Positions 1-6,600 of a stretch of 64,000 nt of DNA are shown in pieces (the stretch's first letter is position 1; every line of letters begins with the position of its first letter). This stretch comes from Tenacibaculum sp. MAR_2009_124 (GTDB lineage: Bacteria; Bacteroidota; Bacteroidia; Flavobacteriales; Flavobacteriaceae). The notes under the pieces were generated by a model. The model saw nothing but the letters and a program-made list of their open reading frames with translations, did not search any database and was not told the origin of the DNA. The translations under genes were made by a program, and so were the position numbers. Location of the stretch: positions 992,001 to 1,056,000 of the forward strand of contig NZ_FNSF01000005.1 of assembly GCF_900105455.1 (NCBI RefSeq), given 5' to 3'.

Positions 1-1467
1 ACGGTGATAGAGGCCCTTAGATTTTTAGGGCCGAAAAAAAATAAATATAAAATAACGGTTTCTTTATATAATATTCTTGGGAACAATGCAAATTATAAAG
101 GTGATTTTCGAGAAGCGGTAGTATGTTATAATAAAGCTTTAGACCTGGCTACAGACTCAGTTAGAATTATTGGCTACAAAAGTAATATTGCTAATAACTT
201 GATTTATCTAAAAGAGTATAATCAAGCCAATATTATTTATGAGAATATAAGGCATAGTCAATATTTTGGCAGTATTTCGCAAGTATTAAAGTCAAAGGTG
301 CTAGATAACCATGCCTATTCTAGATTATTAAATAATGATAATGTTAAAGAATCAGACTTTTTAAAAGGGCAAAAGATCAAAAGTGAAATTAACGATTTTG
401 TCGGATTATCTTCGAATTATTTCTATTTATCTGAATTTCATCAAAAAAGAGGAGGAATAGACAAAGCACAAGAATATGCCCAGTTAATGTATAAATTGGC
501 ATTAAAGTACGATTTGACTAGTGCAAGGGTATTAGCAATAGATAGAATTCTATCCTTAGAACCTCATTCTAGAGCTAAAGAATTAAGTCTTGAAAAGTCT
601 AATATTTTGGATAGTATTCAAAAAGAGAGAAATGAATTTGCGACTACCATTTACAATTATAAGGATGAGTTCAATAAGCGAATTATAGCAGAGAATAATT
701 TGGCAAGGGAAAAGCTTCAAAAGCAAGAAGAAATAGCGAAGCAAAAAGAACAAAAGTTACTTGGTTGGTTAATAGCTGCTATTAGCTTGTCCGCATTAAT
801 CTTAGTGACTATCCTGTTTTTATCAAGAAGAAGAAAAATAGCCTTTAAAAATCAATTAGAAAAAGCAAGAACCAAATATGAAGAGCGCGATAGAATAGCA
901 CAAGAATTACATGATGGTGTATTAAGTAAACTATTTGGAATACGCTTAGGTTTAGGGTTTTTAAGTATAAAAGGAGAAAAAGAAGACTTGGAGAAACATG
1001 ATCATTTATTGAAAGATTTACAGAATGTAGAACAAGAAATAAGAGAGGTTTCACACCAATTGAGTTCAAGTAACAAAACAGATTTTGTGGAGCTATTAAG
1101 TCAATTGTTTCAAGAGAAAAGTAGTATCGGAAAATTTACGCACGAACTTGATGTATCGGGTATCAATTGGGATGCTTTGGAAAAAGAGTATAAAACCAAT
1201 TTACAGAGAATTATACAAGAATTGCTTCAAAACACCCTAAAACACGCTAAGGCAACGAAGGTAAAATTGAGTGTCAAAAGAAGCAAAAATGATGTTTATT
1301 TGAAGTATAAAGACAATGGAGTGGGGTTCAATATGAACAATCACGCAAACGGAATTGGACTTAAAAATATAAAATCGAGGGTAGAAAAACTTCACGGAGA
1401 GTCTTCTATATTTTCAAAACCAGAAAAAGGGATAAATGTAGAGATAAAATTGCCTCTGAGGTATTGA
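1..1467 (+). CDS. TPR-containing sensor histidine kinase, 5' end outside window
   Basis: Membrane histidine kinase, probably sensing with an extracytoplasmic TPR domain. The frame is open from base 1, and the first residues align with about residue 122 of the paralogous kinase at 2137-3960, so roughly 120 N-terminal residues are missing. Counting from the GTG at base 4: TPR-like helices to about 190, a Gln/Lys-rich coiled coil at 205-250, one membrane segment at about 252-274, a HisKA_3 phosphoacceptor site (ERDRIAQELHDG, His303), and a HATPase_c domain with N box (QELLQNTLKHA) and G box (DNGVGF). Family knowledge says such kinases pair with NarL-type regulators. No regulator directly follows this gene; the nearest is at 3953-4630. 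Confidence 0.9.
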   Translation, partial: TVIEALRFLGPKKNKYKITVSLYNILGNNANYKGDFREAVVCYNKALDLATDSVRIIGYKSNIANNLIYLKEYNQANIIYENIRHSQYFGSISQVLKSKVLDNHAYSRLLNNDNVKESDFLKGQKIKSEINDFVGLSSNYFYLSEFHQKRGGIDKAQEYAQLMYKLALKYDLTSARVLAIDRILSLEPHSRAKELSLEKSNILDSIQKERNEFATTIYNYKDEFNKRIIAENNLAREKLQKQEEIAKQKEQKLLGWLIAAISLSALILVTILFLSRRRKIAFKNQLEKARTKYEERDRIAQELHDGVLSKLFGIRLGLGFLSIKGEKEDLEKHDHLLKDLQNVEQEIREVSHQLSSSNKTDFVELLSQLFQEKSSIGKFTHELDVSGINWDALEKEYKTNLQRIIQELLQNTLKHAKATKVKLSVKRSKNDVYLKYKDNGVGFNMNNHANGIGLKNIKSRVEKLHGESSIFSKPEKGINVEIKLPLRY

Positions 1468-1911
1468 GAAATCAAACAAACAAGGAACGTTTTCTAACGT
1501 ATTATTTCAAAAGATTGGTAACGATTGAAGTAATCTGTAAAGTTAAGACAAGATTATACGATTCCTGATGTTAATTTACTCCTTGATTATTTTAGTGTAT
1601 AATGCCGATCTATATTTAAAACTCTAGCATGACTAAAAGGAAATGATTGAGTATTTTTAAATAAGAATCGGTATTACCTCAATAAAACTAGCATTTCACG
1701 ATACAAACAGACTTTAAAAACGATAATTTAATCATACTAAGGGATTTCTTATTTCTTTACAGACGAGTGTTTTATAATACAAATAAGGACATAAAAGTCA
1801 TTAAAGCCTTGATATGCTTCGAAAACCTAGGAAAAAAGCGTTAAAATGTTTTTATTTATAAGTTAAAACCTTAATTTTAGTAAAACAATAATATACTTAA
1901 AAACATTTAAA
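1468..1911. other. intergenic stretch with no recognised feature
   Basis: About 440 bases between the truncated kinase and the 41-residue peptide gene. I see no ORF of note, no clear hairpin-plus-T terminator and no exact TAnnTTTG box. The best promoter-like match is TTAATTTTAG near 1871-1880, about 30 bases before the peptide start, with one mismatch to the -7 consensus. Confidence 0.5.
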
Positions 1912-2037
1912 ATGAAAAACGGTTACACTTTTAAACTAGAAGCAATAAAATTAGGAGGAGGTAATGATGTACCAACTCAAGGAGGAGATACCACTGGAGG
2001 TGGAGGAGATGGAAGTGATGGAGGAGATGATGGTTAG
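1912..2037 (+). CDS. 41-residue Gly/Asp-rich small peptide
   Basis: Short ORF with an ATG start and its own downstream hairpin terminator. The first 14 residues are mixed basic and hydrophobic (MKNGYTFKLEAIKL). The rest is almost only Gly, Asp, Thr and Ser (for example GGDTTGGGGDGSDGGDDG). There is no Cys, signal peptide or membrane segment. It lies between two TPR histidine kinase genes on the same strand, so a role as a signal or as a modified-peptide precursor is conceivable, but I do not recognise the family. Acidic low-complexity codon use and independent termination argue that it is a real expressed unit rather than chance. Confidence 0.55.
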   Translation: MKNGYTFKLEAIKLGGGNDVPTQGGDTTGGGGDGSDGGDDG

Positions 2038-2059
2038 GTATTCTCTTTGAATGATTAAA

Positions 2060-2090
2060 AAACTCTTGAAAATATTTCAAGAGTTTTTTA
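2060..2090 (+). terminator. intrinsic terminator of the 41-residue peptide gene
   Basis: ACTCTTGAAA pairs with TTTCAAGAGT around a short AT loop and is followed directly by a T run. It separates the peptide gene from the kinase gene that starts at 2137. Confidence 0.85.
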
Positions 2091-2136
2091 ATTTTATATG
2101 TTTTTAAAATTATTTTTGAAAATCTAAATTGATTTT

Positions 2137-3960
2137 ATGCGAATTTTATATTTCTACTTATTACTTACTTCTTATTTCGCTTATGGTCAAGAAAAAGACT
2201 TTATTCAACAAGGAATAAAAGCCTATTTTAATAAGGATACTATTATTCTTAATAACTCAATTGAACGAACATTTTCAGAGTATAAAAAAACAAAAGATTC
2301 TCTTCTTTTGGCCAAACATTTTCATTTTAAAGCACTTAAGTTTAAACTTTTATATAAAAACGACAGTACTTACTATTACTACCAAGAGTCAAAAAATATT
2401 TCTAAGGGTATAAATGATTCACTTTCAGTTGGTATGAGATTGTTAAGTATAGCTATATTACAAAGAGGTGTGAAAGATTACTTGGGAGGTGAGATTAGCT
2501 TGATAGAAGCATTACGTTATTTGGAACCAATAAAATCTTATAAGTATCTAACAAGTGTTTATATTAATTTAGGTGTAGTTTCTAAAGAGTTAAATCAAAA
2601 AGAAGAATCTTTAGGTTATTACAAAAAGGCTCTTGAAATAAATGAAAAAATAAAGGATAAAAAAAGACAGGAAAGAGGTTACCTGTTTTTACAAAATAAT
2701 ATAGGTTCCCTGTATCAAAGAAATAATGAGCATGAAAATGGAGTAACTTATTTCAAAAAAGGATTGGAGTTTGACAGAATAAAAGAAAAACATCCTCTTA
2801 TTTATGCTTTATTGTTAGAAAATTTAGCTTATAGTAATTTTTCATTAGATAAAGATGGAAGAGTTCTTCAGCAATATAATGAGGTTCTTAAAATTAGGGA
2901 TAGTTTAAATAATTTTAGAGAGTTAGGTCGAACCCATATAAATATTTGTTTATTTCATAAGAGAAAAAACAATTTTTCTTTAGCGAAGCAGCATGCTAAC
3001 AAGGCTCTTAAATATGCGAAAAAATCTCACAATAATAAACGTTGGTTGGAATCTTTAGAAGAACTATCTGAATTAAGTTCTGGTGAACAATCGAAAAAAT
3101 ATTTTCAAGAGTATATTCAATTAAACGATAGCTTACTTCAAAAAGAAAGAAGTTTAAAAAATCAATTTGCTAAAATTCGTTATGAAACCGATAAGAAAGA
3201 AAAAGAGAATGAAGTTTTAAAAACTGAAAATGAAAAGAAGCAAGAAGAAATTATAAAGCAAAAACAACAAAAATTAATCGGTTGGTTAGCAGCGATAGCG
3301 GCTTTTTTGGGAATGGGCTTTACGGTAACCGTTTTTGTTTTTAGAAGAAGAAAATTGTTATACCAGGCACAGTTGCAAAAAGCACATGCACGTGAGCAAG
3401 AACGGAAACAAATTGCAAAAGCGCTGCATGATGAGGTAGCTGGAGATCTGCGATTGCTCCATAAAAAATTAGAGAAATCTGATTTACTTGAAGAAGCTCA
3501 AAAGTTAGACGCGGTGAAGGAAAATGTAAGAAATCTTTCACACCAGTTAAGTAGTGTTAGCTTTAAAAAAGTAGGGTTTAAAGATCAATTAATTAATTTA
3601 GTAAGTGACTACTTCGAGCCTAATTTTAGAATTCTATTTCGTGGATTAAACGATCAAGATTGGTCAACATTTAATAGCGCCGTTAAAAGGCTTTTATATA
3701 TATGTATACGAGAGAGTATACAAAACAGTAAAAAACATGCTCAAGCATCAGAAGTAGTGGTTACTTTTTCAGTACACAAAAAAAATGTACTTTTGAATAT
3801 TACTGATAATGGTATCGGTTTTGATACTACCATCAGAAAAAAAGGGATTGGTTTGCATAATTTACAGGAACGAGTTGAGGAGTTACAAGGAACTTTTTCG
3901 ATTGAGAGTACGGTAGGTAATGGAACCAAAACCGATATTCAAATACCTTTAGATGTCTGA
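2137..3960 (+). CDS. TPR-containing sensor histidine kinase (HisKA_3)
   Basis: Complete 607-residue sensor kinase. An N-terminal signal peptide (about 1-17, cut near AYGQ) implies that the TPR domain (about 20-320, with repeats such as residues 140-175 and 185-215) lies outside the cytoplasm. A coiled coil at 335-378 leads to a single membrane helix at about 381-402. The cytoplasmic part has the phosphoacceptor motif ERKQIAKALHDE (His431) and a HATPase_c domain with RESIQNSKKHA (N box) and DNGIGFD (G box). It overlaps the response regulator gene by 8 bases, so the two are very probably co-translated partners. It is about 20-30% similar by eye to the kinase at 1-1467, mostly in the linker and kinase domain. 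The ligand is unknown. Confidence 0.92.
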   Translation: MRILYFYLLLTSYFAYGQEKDFIQQGIKAYFNKDTIILNNSIERTFSEYKKTKDSLLLAKHFHFKALKFKLLYKNDSTYYYYQESKNISKGINDSLSVGMRLLSIAILQRGVKDYLGGEISLIEALRYLEPIKSYKYLTSVYINLGVVSKELNQKEESLGYYKKALEINEKIKDKKRQERGYLFLQNNIGSLYQRNNEHENGVTYFKKGLEFDRIKEKHPLIYALLLENLAYSNFSLDKDGRVLQQYNEVLKIRDSLNNFRELGRTHINICLFHKRKNNFSLAKQHANKALKYAKKSHNNKRWLESLEELSELSSGEQSKKYFQEYIQLNDSLLQKERSLKNQFAKIRYETDKKEKENEVLKTENEKKQEEIIKQKQQKLIGWLAAIAAFLGMGFTVTVFVFRRRKLLYQAQLQKAHAREQERKQIAKALHDEVAGDLRLLHKKLEKSDLLEEAQKLDAVKENVRNLSHQLSSVSFKKVGFKDQLINLVSDYFEPNFRILFRGLNDQDWSTFNSAVKRLLYICIRESIQNSKKHAQASEVVVTFSVHKKNVLLNITDNGIGFDTTIRKKGIGLHNLQERVEELQGTFSIESTVGNGTKTDIQIPLDV

Positions 3961-4630
3961 TAAAATAAAAATACTATTTGTTGATGACCATCAGTTGATT
4001 ATAGAAGGAATTATTTCTTATTTAAAAGATACCGATGGTTTAGAAATAACAAGTGCAAATTCTTGTGATGAGGCCTACAGCTTGGTAAAATCGAGCATGG
4101 CAACTGATCCATTCCATATATTGTTCACCGACTTGAGTTTTGATATGGGTAACAAAAATGTTACCATTGATGGAGGTGAAAACTTAATTAAAGCCCTTCA
4201 AAGAGATGAAGTTCCTATTAAATTAGGAGTAATTACAGGGCACTCTGAAACGAATAGAGTATTCAATGTAATTCGTAATTTAAAACCATTAGCTTATATT
4301 TTAAAAGGACAGTGTAATACAGCTGAATTGAACTTCGCTATTCAAAAAATGATGTCTGATCAAGTGTATTATACGCATGAAATCCATGAAAAGTTAATGA
4401 AAAGAGCATTGATCGAAATTCAAATGGATGAGATTGCTATTCAAATTTTAAAAGAATTACCAAACCATACTAAAATATCAAATTTAGAAGGTGTAATTAC
4501 GAAAGCCGATGGATCTCTGGTTAAAATAAGAGCTATAGAGAGTAAATTGGCTAAGTTAAGAACCGATTTAAATGCTAATAATAATACAGATTTAGTGCTG
4601 AAAGCAAAGGAGTTAGGGGTTTTAGATTAA
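3953..4630 (+). CDS. response regulator, NarL-like with divergent HTH
   Basis: 225-residue regulator, the likely phosphorylation partner of the overlapping upstream kinase. Receiver domain at 5-140: acidic pair in ILFVDDH (Asp11, Asp12), phosphoacceptor Asp60 in ILFTDLSF, Thr in GVITGH, Lys in YILKGQ. The C-terminal part (about 155-225) matches the end of a NarL/LuxR HTH (recognition-helix region IRAIESKLAKLRTDL, then TDLVLKAKELGVL), but the usual LTxRE start of that domain is eroded. It sits immediately before six promoters that share paired CGG-centred repeats; I infer these are its binding sites. NarL-family proteins are known to bind short heptamer-like sites, consistent with the repeat size. 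Confidence 0.88.
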   Translation: MSDKIKILFVDDHQLIIEGIISYLKDTDGLEITSANSCDEAYSLVKSSMATDPFHILFTDLSFDMGNKNVTIDGGENLIKALQRDEVPIKLGVITGHSETNRVFNVIRNLKPLAYILKGQCNTAELNFAIQKMMSDQVYYTHEIHEKLMKRALIEIQMDEIAIQILKELPNHTKISNLEGVITKADGSLVKIRAIESKLAKLRTDLNANNNTDLVLKAKELGVLD

Positions 4631-4635
4631 AAATC

Positions 4636-4700
4636 GCGGAAATTTGCAGTTTATATTGCGGAAATCCCCTTTCCCAACTCCTCATTACAAAATATCTTTG
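4636..4700 (+). promoter_or_regulatory. array promoter 0: paired GCGGAAAT boxes plus -7 element
   Basis: GCGGAAAT occurs at 4636-4643 and again at 4658-4665, 22 bp apart, just after the regulator stop codon. The second copy is followed by CCCCTTT. The -7 box TATCTTTG lies at 4693-4700, 35 bp after the start of the second copy. There is no good TTTG at -33, as expected of an activator-dependent promoter. Confidence 0.75.
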
Positions 4701-4704
4701 TATC

Positions 4705-4794
4705 AGAATTACACTTGAAAGGGAGAAATTCTGAGAAAAGAAAAGAGAAATTGAAAAAACCTTTAGGATTTATATAATCTTAAAGGTTTTTCTA
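4705..4794 (+). ncRNA. predicted sRNA, divergent member of the array
   Basis: The transcript is predicted from just downstream of the -7 box to the T run of a terminator (AACCTTTA pairing with TAAAGGTT). Near its 5' end CAGAATT (4704-4710) pairs with AATTCTG (4727-4733), exposing a purine-rich loop with GAAAGGGAGA. No ATG reading frame is present. The body differs from the four downstream copies, but the promoter geometry is identical. Start and end are inferred, not measured. Confidence 0.6.
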
Positions 4795-4830
4795 TTTTTT
4801 ATAGAATTGCTATATGTGAATTTGGCCGTT

Positions 4831-4895
4831 GCGGAAATTTACAATTTATCATGCGGAAAACCCCTTTTGTAAGAGTTATTACTAGTATATCTTCG
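4831..4895 (+). promoter_or_regulatory. array promoter 1: paired GCGGAAA boxes plus -7 element
   Basis: GCGGAAAT at 4831 and GCGGAAAA at 4853 (22 bp apart), then CCCCTTTTG and a -7 box TATCTTCG at 4888-4895, 35 bp after the second box. The -7 box has one mismatch to TAnnTTTG, unlike the other copies. Confidence 0.75.
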
Positions 4896-4900
4896 CCGTA

Positions 4901-4974
4901 TCACTCATCATAAGTGAGCGGATAATTTAAGGGGAAAACAAACCTTCTGGGGATTCAAACTAGAAGGTTTTTTT
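4901..4974 (+). ncRNA. predicted sRNA copy 1 (about 75 nt)
   Basis: Inferred transcript between promoter 1 and a T run. It has a 5' hairpin (TCACT pairing with AGTGA around a 7-nt loop), an unpaired linker carrying AAGGGGAAAA, and a terminator stem AACCTTCT/AGAAGGTT whose loop carries GGGGATTC. It contains no ATG. It differs from copies 2-4 only at a few loop and leader bases, for example CATCATA instead of CATCAAA in the first loop, leaving the stem intact. Confidence 0.72.
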
Positions 4975-5212
4975 GTGCTTTTAATTTAATGGCAGGGCGA
5001 TAGACCAAAGGTTTAATTTCCCAAGGCTTGCTTCGAAAACAAAAATGATGATTCCGACAGATACCTCGTATGCTTGCATCGAGGTAGTTCATTTATAGCT
5101 AAGAATTATCAATCTATATAAGAATGTTGTTTGGAGTTGTTTTTATGAAATGATAACGAAGTATAAATCATATAACTTCACTTGTATACAATTATCAAGA
5201 TATAATCTGTCT

Positions 5213-5277
5213 GCGGAAAAACACATAAAAAACGACGGAAAACCCCTTTAGTAAGAGTTATTACTAGTATATCTTTG
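5213..5277 (+). promoter_or_regulatory. array promoter 2: paired CGGAAAA boxes plus -7 element
   Basis: GCGGAAAA at 5213 and ACGGAAAA at 5235 (22 bp apart), followed by CCCCTTTAG; -7 box TATCTTTG at 5270-5277, again 35 bp after the second box. The sequence between the boxes matches promoter 3, not promoter 1. Confidence 0.78.
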
Positions 5278-5282
5278 GCGTA

Positions 5283-5356
5283 TCACTCATCAAAAGTGAG
5301 CGGATAATTTAAGGGGAAAACAAACCTTCTGGGGATTCAAACTAGAAGGTTTTTTT
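5283..5356 (+). ncRNA. predicted sRNA copy 2 (about 75 nt)
   Basis: Almost identical to copies 1, 3 and 4: 5' hairpin TCACT/AGTGA, linker with AAGGGGAAAA, terminator AACCTTCT/AGAAGGTT with GGGGATTC in the loop, then seven T. The first transcribed bases differ slightly (GGCG where copies 3 and 4 have GCCG). No coding potential seen. Confidence 0.72.
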
Positions 5357-5450
5357 GTGCTTATAATTTAATTCTAGCTGAGAACAATCAATAAGATTTT
5401 TTTTATGCCCTCAATTTATGTGTTTAGGAAAAAACGCTAATAATTTTTTT

Positions 5451-5515
5451 ACGGAAAAACACATAAAAAACGACGGAAAACCCCTTTAGTAAGAGTTATT
5501 ACTAGTATATCTTTG
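5451..5515 (+). promoter_or_regulatory. array promoter 3: paired CGGAAAA boxes plus -7 element
   Basis: ACGGAAAA at 5451 and at 5473 (22 bp apart), then CCCCTTTAG and TATCTTTG at 5508-5515, 35 bp after the second box. The inter-box sequence is the same as in promoter 2. Confidence 0.78.
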
Positions 5516-5520
5516 CCGTA

Positions 5521-5594
5521 TCACTCATCAAAAGTGAGCGGATAATTTAAGGGGAAAACAAACCTTCTGGGGATTCAAACTAGAAGGTTTTTTT
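5521..5594 (+). ncRNA. predicted sRNA copy 3 (about 75 nt)
   Basis: Third copy of the RNA unit, with the same 5' hairpin, GGGG-containing linker and terminator with a GGGGATTC loop. Promoter, transcribed part and terminator together are the conserved block. The sequence beyond the T run diverges between some copies, which argues that the RNA itself is what is kept. Confidence 0.72.
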
Positions 5595-5831
5595 GTGCTT
5601 TTAATTTAATGGGAGGGAGATGGCCAAGGGTTTAATTACCAAAATCTTACTTCGAAAACAAAAATGATCATTCCGATAAATACTCCTTATGCTTGAATCA
5701 GGTTAGTTCATTTATAGCTAAGAACAATCAATCTATATAAGAATGTTATTTGGAGTTGTTTTTATGAAATGATAGCGAAGTATAAATCATATAAGTTCAC
5801 TTGTATACAATTATAAAGACATAATCTGTCT

Positions 5832-5896
5832 GCGGAAATTTACAATTTATCATGCGGAAAACCCCTTTAGTAAGAGTTATTACTATTGTATCTTTG
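5832..5896 (+). promoter_or_regulatory. array promoter 4: paired GCGGAAA boxes plus -7 element
   Basis: GCGGAAAT at 5832 and GCGGAAAA at 5854 (22 bp apart), then CCCCTTTAG and TATCTTTG at 5889-5896, 35 bp after the second box. The inter-box sequence matches promoter 1 rather than 2 or 3. Confidence 0.78.
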
Positions 5897-5901
5897 CCGT
5901 A

Positions 5902-5975
5902 TCACTCATCAAAAGTGAGCGGATAATTTAAGGGGAAAACAAACCTTCTGGGGATTCAAACTAGAAGGTTTTTTT
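5902..5975 (+). ncRNA. predicted sRNA copy 4 (about 75 nt)
   Basis: Fourth near-identical copy with the TCACT/AGTGA hairpin, AAGGGGAAAA linker and AACCTTCT/AGAAGGTT terminator. The spacer upstream of the -7 box differs slightly (TACTATTG in place of TACTAGTA), while the RNA is unchanged. Confidence 0.72.
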
Positions 5976-6170
5976 GTGCTCCTATTTTTCGTCTTGTCAA
6001 GACAATTTAAAATACTGTTTGAATATACTTCTAAAAAAACAGTAATAATATTTTTACTTGTTAAATGTTTGTAAATCAATATTTAAGTTTCTTTTGGTTT
6101 TCTTCTTTTGAGGTAAATAAAGTAAAAGCACCATCTTTAGAGGCAGTTTTTTTGAGAAAAGTCACAAATA

Positions 6171-6235
6171 GCGGAAAAACACAAAATATACAGCGGTTTT
6201 CCCCTTTTGTTGGCTGATTATCAGTTATATATTTG
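6171..6235 (+). promoter_or_regulatory. array promoter 5: paired GCGG boxes upstream of a peptide gene
   Basis: GCGGAAAA at 6171 and GCGGTTTT at 6193 (22 bp apart), then CCCCTTTTG and a -7 box TATATTTG at 6228-6235, 35 bp after the second box. The geometry equals that of promoters 0-4 although the sequence between the boxes is unrelated. The CGG and CCCCTTT parts are kept while AAA changed to TTT. Confidence 0.75.
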
Positions 6236-6288
6236 TAGTGTTGTTTATTTAAACACAAAAATTCAAGGGAAATTTAAATTTTATTACT

Positions 6289-6390
6289 GTGAGGAAATTA
6301 TTAGTAAAAAAAGCAAGTGAAGCATTTGGCAACTTATTAGCAGCATTAGCTGAGTTTGGAAAAGGAGCAAGTTATGCTTTAAGACATTAA
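6289..6390 (+). CDS. 33-residue cationic amphipathic peptide, sRNA-array regulon member
   Basis: GTG-start ORF in a leader of about 50 nt downstream of array promoter 5 and ahead of a strong terminator. The product begins VRKLLVKKASEAFGNLLAAL and ends AEFGKGASYALRH. It is net positive, rich in Ala, Leu and Lys, and can form an amphipathic helix; it has no Cys and no cleavable signal. An AAGGGA element lies about 20 bases upstream of the start. Family unknown to me. Membrane-active, signalling and regulatory roles are all possible. Its only strong functional clue is the shared promoter architecture with the sRNA copies. Confidence 0.6.
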   Translation: MRKLLVKKASEAFGNLLAALAEFGKGASYALRH

Positions 6391-6424
6391 GAAAACTTAA
6401 CTAACCAAATTAATCATTTAAAGT

Positions 6425-6458
6425 ACCTTTCAGGAAAGATTTCCTGAAAGGTTTTTTA
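6425..6458 (+). terminator. intrinsic terminator of the 33-residue peptide transcript
   Basis: ACCTTTCAGGAAA is the mirror of TTTCCTGAAAGGT around a tiny spacer and is followed by a T run, ending the last unit of the array before glpK. Confidence 0.88.
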
Positions 6459-6600
6459 TTTTGATATAAATTGTAAATTGCTAAAGGTGAATCAAACTAA
6501 TCATATTGTTTAATAAGATATTATAAATAATAATGATGAATGAATATTGTAATCATCACTTTTTAGAAATGAAAACACGATTTAACTTAAACTTATTCAG

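Larger units (their letters stand above)
4831..5975 (+). repeat. tandem duplication of a two-sRNA unit, period about 620 bp
   Basis: First-box positions 4831, 5213, 5451 and 5832 give steps of 382, 238 and 381 bp, so a block of about 620 bp holding two RNA units was duplicated. The long spacer after copy 1 (about 4975-5212) is clearly homologous to that after copy 3 (about 5595-5831). Both contain the shared stretch TTCATTTATAGCTAAGAA. Promoter types are shuffled relative to the spacers (1 resembles 4, 2 resembles 3), suggesting later recombination between copies. Confidence 0.8.

Noticed and set aside
1912..2037. Double-glycine leader peptide like those at 57-58 kb
   Set aside because: LGG is present but the LSxxEL/SLTKxEQ-type leader is missing and the mature part has no Cys, so it is not placed in that family.
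4901..4974. A short peptide encoded in the sRNA units
   Set aside because: No ATG and no consistent GTG/TTG frame of useful length is shared by the four copies.
4901..5975. CsrA/RsmA-titrating sRNAs, because of the repeated GGA motifs
   Set aside because: CsrA is generally absent from Bacteroidota and the GGA motifs are embedded in longer GGGGA runs, so I do not claim this mechanism.
6076..6258. 60-codon ORF on the minus strand
   Set aside because: It covers array promoter 5, with its two conserved boxes and -7 element, on the opposite strand. No recognisable protein features.
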